Shown: positions 13,072 to 15,729 of the stretch, one piece after another
How the letters are laid out: the number at the start of each line of letters is the position of its first letter
Numbering within the stretch: the stretch's first letter is position 1
NCBI GenBank assembly: GCA_021604885.1
Contig: BQJV01000022.1
Coordinates: 1 to 15,729, forward strand
Reading direction: 5' to 3'
DNA: 15,729 nt
From: Acidimicrobiales bacterium
GTDB taxonomy: Bacteria; Actinomycetota; Acidimicrobiia; Acidimicrobiales; Aldehydirespiratoraceae
Notes under the pieces: generated by a model
Told to the model about the DNA's origin: nothing
The model's input: only the letters and a program-made list of their open reading frames with translations
The model's database searches: none
Program-made: the position numbers and the translations under genes

Positions 13072-15729
13072 TCAGGCTCGTGGACCGGCGAGGTCAGCCT
13101 CGGCCCGCCGGGCGAGTCCGACCGCGCCCTGACGGGCCGCGATGTCGGCGGCGCGCTCGATGTCGGCCTGACCATCGACGTCGCCCACAGCGAGGCGAGC
13201 GAGCCCGCGGACTCGGAGGAACTCACCGTCCCACCAGCGACTTCCTTCCACGGGATCCCATCGAGCATCGAGATGGGCGAGCGCCTCCTCGGCCCCGCCG
13301 GCGTCGATCAACGCCAACGCGAGGGCGGTGTCGAACGGCAGGCAGTAGTCACCCCAGAGTTCGGCCCATTCACCGGCAGCCGCACGGAGCTGGTCGATCC
13401 CGCCGGCACGGTCGTCGCTGATCACTCTGGCAACGCCGCGGCAGCCGGCGACGTATCCGCCCGCCGACACGGGGAGCAGTCCGCTCTCGGACACCGCGTC
13501 GAGCGCGTCGGCCTCGCCCTGGAGGAAGTCGCCGTCCTCCTCGAGCACCGCGACAGCCATCGGCCCGAACGACGCCTCGAGCCGAGAGTAGGGATGACCG
13601 ATCCGGTCCGCGAGCGCGAGTGCCTCGAGGAGCCGGGGACGCGCGCGGTCCCGGTCACCAAGCATCCAGAGGGCCAGCCCCGCGGTGCTGTGCATGCAGA
13701 CACCCGGATCGTGGCCACCGTAGGCGTGGGTCAACCAGTGGTGTTCGTCCGCGTCATAGAGCGTGATGGCCTCGGCGGTGTGGGCGAGCACGGCCTCGAA
13801 TTCACCGGCGAGCAGGAGGCTCGACCACATGACGTGGTGGCCCTCGATGAGCAGCGCAGGGTCGCCCGACGCCACGGCCGCCTCGTGCACCGCGCGGGCA
13901 AGGCGCAACGCCTCGGCGGGGCGATCGCCCGCCGACACCGCATACCAGTGGCCCCAGCGGGCCGCGAACCGCTGCATCGGGGTGAGCGGGGTGGGCAACT
14001 CCGTGTCGACGTACTCGTAGAGGGCGCGCACGCCGGGACCCGACGGTCCCTCGCGGATCACGAGCGCCACCCCGCGGGCCAACCACAGCGCGCCGATCGC
14101 CTCCTCGACCTCAGCACCCGGCGATTCGAGCTTCGCCACGAGCGCCAGCCCACGCTCGGTCAGCGAAAGCGTCTCCGTCACCGCCGACAACTCGAGACTG
14201 CGCTGGGCCGCTCGACTTCCCATCACGATGGCGTCACTCCATCGCTCAGCCCGTTCGAGGTGCAGCGACACCCACTCCACGTCATCGATGCCATGCTCCG
14301 CCGCCGCATCGACCACGCGGCCGTGGAGGTCGGCTCGCCGCATCGCCGGTACGGCGGCGTAGGCCGCCTCCCCGATCAGGGCGTGGCGGAATCGATACCG
14401 CACCCGGCCGGCGCGGCGGCGCCGCGTGAGGATGCCCGCCCCGCAAAGCGCTTCGAGACCGGTGTCGACACCGGCAACCGCCGAGACACTCGCCAGGAGC
14501 TCCCGGTCGAAGTCGTCGCCGAGCACCGCAGCGGCCTGCAGGAGCGCCCGGTCCACCCCGGCGGCATCGAGACGCGCCTGGAAGAGGCCGTGCAGTGGGA
14601 TCGGGACCGCCTCGGCGTCAGCGGTCCCCGCCAGCTCCGCTCCGCGGCCGTCCCACGACCTTGCCAGCTCGGCCGCGAACAACGGCACACCGTCGGCGCG
14701 CGCGACGAGCGTGGCGACCGCCGAGCCGGAGAGCTCGTGCGGCGATGCCGACCGGACGATGTCCGCCACCGCCTTGTCGTCGAGCGGACCCAGCCGCAGG
14801 TGATTCGCGTCGGCCAGACCGTCGATGTGTTCCTCCGCGACACCCCGCACCAGGACGGCGACGAGTACCGGTTCACGGCCGACGGAGGTCGCGAGCGTCT
14901 CGACGAGCTCGCGAGTGGTGGCGTCGAGCTGGTGGGCGTCGTCGAAGACCCACAACGCCGGGGCATCGGCGCCGAGCGCGAAATCGACGATCGCGTCGAA
15001 GATGACCGCCCGGCGCTCCTCGGGATCGGCGATGTCGGCGAGCGCCTCTTCGCCCCGCTCGACCCAGCCGGCAACGACAGGCGGAAGATTCTCCAGCGGC
15101 ACGCCCTCGAACAGCCTGGCGATCGGCCACAACGGCGTCGCGACGTGGAACGGCGATCCGGTGGCGCGGTACACCGCGCCCGGGAACCGCCGCGCGATGT
15201 CGTCGATGAACACGGTCTTGCCGATCCCGGCATCGCCGGCGACCACGACGACGCTGCCGCGCCCCTGCACCGCGCCGTCGACGAGTTCTGCGACTCGGGC
15301 CAGCTCTGCATCGCGACCGTGCAGCATCGCCGGGCGCGCGACGGCGGCGACCGGTCGCACGCCGACGGCAACGTGGCGATCCTCGCGCTTCTGCAGTTCC
15401 ACGTGTCCCTCGACCACTTCCGCCACCGACGGCGAGACCAAGATCTCGCCGGCCGCCGCCTGCTCGATCAGTGAGTTGGCTTCGGTCCGGCTGGCGCCGT
15501 CGATCTCGGTCGCGATCTCGGAGTCCGACTCACCAGGCGCGGCAACGACCACGTGCTGGACGACGACGGCGGCCGCGGCATCGCGCGAATGTGCAAGCGC
15601 AGCCATTGCCGCCCGGATCCCCCGCTCGGTGTCGCGCTCACGGGCGATCGGGTAGCCGACATGGACCACGACGTCGCCCCGTACTCGATCGAGACCGCCG
15701 AGAACCGCATCGTGGGCCGTCGCGATGCG
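13072..15729 (-). CDS. Large signalling ATPase: degenerate nucleotide-cyclase domain, AAA (STAND-like) and TPR-like region, 5' end outside window
   Basis: The minus-strand frame is open from the window edge at 15729 to the TGA at 13072, giving 885 residues with the true start off the edge. A GTG at 15669 is not the real start, because sequence before it (RGDVVVHVGYPI across it) continues class III adenylate/guanylate cyclase homology. Cyclase-type features are RGDVVVHVGYP, ERGIRAAMAAL and AAAGEILVSPSVAEVV (about 15394-15459). The AAA_16-type domain has Walker A GDAGIGKT (15214-15237), Walker B LWVFDDAHQLD (14923-14955) and the RFRHALIGEAAY segment (14359-14394) seen in such regulators. From about 14320 to the end there are helical TPR-like repeats. 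There is no LuxR-type HTH at the C-terminus. The family couples a cyclase-like sensor to an ATP-driven switch; ligand and output are unknown. The Asn and Arg needed for cyclase catalysis appear to be replaced. Confidence 0.85.
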   Translation of the reverse strand, partial: RIATAHDAVLGGLDRVRGDVVVHVGYPIARERDTERGIRAAMAALAHSRDAAAAVVVQHVVVAAPGESDSEIATEIDGASRTEANSLIEQAAAGEILVSPSVAEVVEGHVELQKREDRHVAVGVRPVAAVARPAMLHGRDAELARVAELVDGAVQGRGSVVVVAGDAGIGKTVFIDDIARRFPGAVYRATGSPFHVATPLWPIARLFEGVPLENLPPVVAGWVERGEEALADIADPEERRAVIFDAIVDFALGADAPALWVFDDAHQLDATTRELVETLATSVGREPVLVAVLVRGVAEEHIDGLADANHLRLGPLDDKAVADIVRSASPHELSGSAVATLVARADGVPLFAAELARSWDGRGAELAGTADAEAVPIPLHGLFQARLDAAGVDRALLQAAAVLGDDFDRELLASVSAVAGVDTGLEALCGAGILTRRRRAGRVRYRFRHALIGEAAYAAVPAMRRADLHGRVVDAAAEHGIDDVEWVSLHLERAERWSDAIVMGSRAAQRSLELSAVTETLSLTERGLALVAKLESPGAEVEEAIGALWLARGVALVIREGPSGPGVRALYEYVDTELPTPLTPMQRFAARWGHWYAVSAGDRPAEALRLARAVHEAAVASGDPALLIEGHHVMWSSLLLAGEFEAVLAHTAEAITLYDADEHHWLTHAYGGHDPGVCMHSTAGLALWMLGDRDRARPRLLEALALADRIGHPYSRLEASFGPMAVAVLEEDGDFLQGEADALDAVSESGLLPVSAGGYVAGCRGVARVISDDRAGGIDQLRAAAGEWAELWGDYCLPFDTALALALIDAGGAEEALAHLDARWDPVEGSRWWDGEFLRVRGLARLAVGDVDGQADIERAADIAARQGAVGLARRAEADLAGPRA

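Noticed and set aside
12910..15474. Plus-strand open frame of 854 codons
   Set aside because: It overlaps the end of esterase copy 2 and is antisense to the AAA/TPR regulator, whose Walker motifs are unmistakable. The translation has no recognisable motif.

Overview
The window is very GC-rich, gene-dense bacterial DNA. The codon use, a mycobacterial-style nitronate monooxygenase, a cyclase-like/AAA/TPR signalling protein and several starts that look leaderless point to a free-living actinobacterium, perhaps Acidimicrobiia (Ilumatobacter-like). This placement is an inference from style, not from a marker gene. I see no rRNA, tRNA, CRISPR array, insertion sequence or phage gene. No gene-free stretch exceeds about 180 bases.

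Left part (1-1994, minus strand): a SAM-dependent methyltransferase that runs off the left edge, preceded on the same strand by an FMN-dependent nitronate monooxygenase. A divergent intergenic region (1995-2169) separates these from the plus-strand genes.

Centre (2170-8781, plus): one giant secreted protein of about 2203 residues. It has a signal peptide, then about 14 VCBS/FG-GAP calcium-loop repeats (consistent with two 7-bladed propellers), then two ordinary FN3 domains. It ends in a modular tail LamG-(FN3)3-LamG-(FN3)3-LamG. The tail is a DNA-level super-repeat of about 1.5 kb with 282-bp FN3 units nested inside it, and the units are mosaics of one another. It is followed (8838-9707) by a TauD/TfdA Fe(II)/2-oxoglutarate dioxygenase.

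Right part (9834-15729): two paralogous exported alpha/beta-hydrolases, both on the plus strand, flank an opposite-strand sulfotransferase. Genes meet tail to tail with only 4-5 bp between stops at two places. The first esterase has a good CRP-like site centred at -41.5 from a predicted start site. The window ends inside a large minus-strand AAA/TPR regulator that carries the C-terminal piece of a class III nucleotide-cyclase domain, apparently with lost catalytic residues; its 5' end lies beyond the window.

The genes do not form one recognisable pathway. The common theme is the cell envelope and exterior: a large adhesion or binding protein, two exported esterases and a sulfotransferase. No known defence, secretion or biosynthetic system is evident. 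The most unusual features are the mosaic super-repeat, the esterase duplication split by an opposite-strand gene, and the putative CRP-class II promoter.
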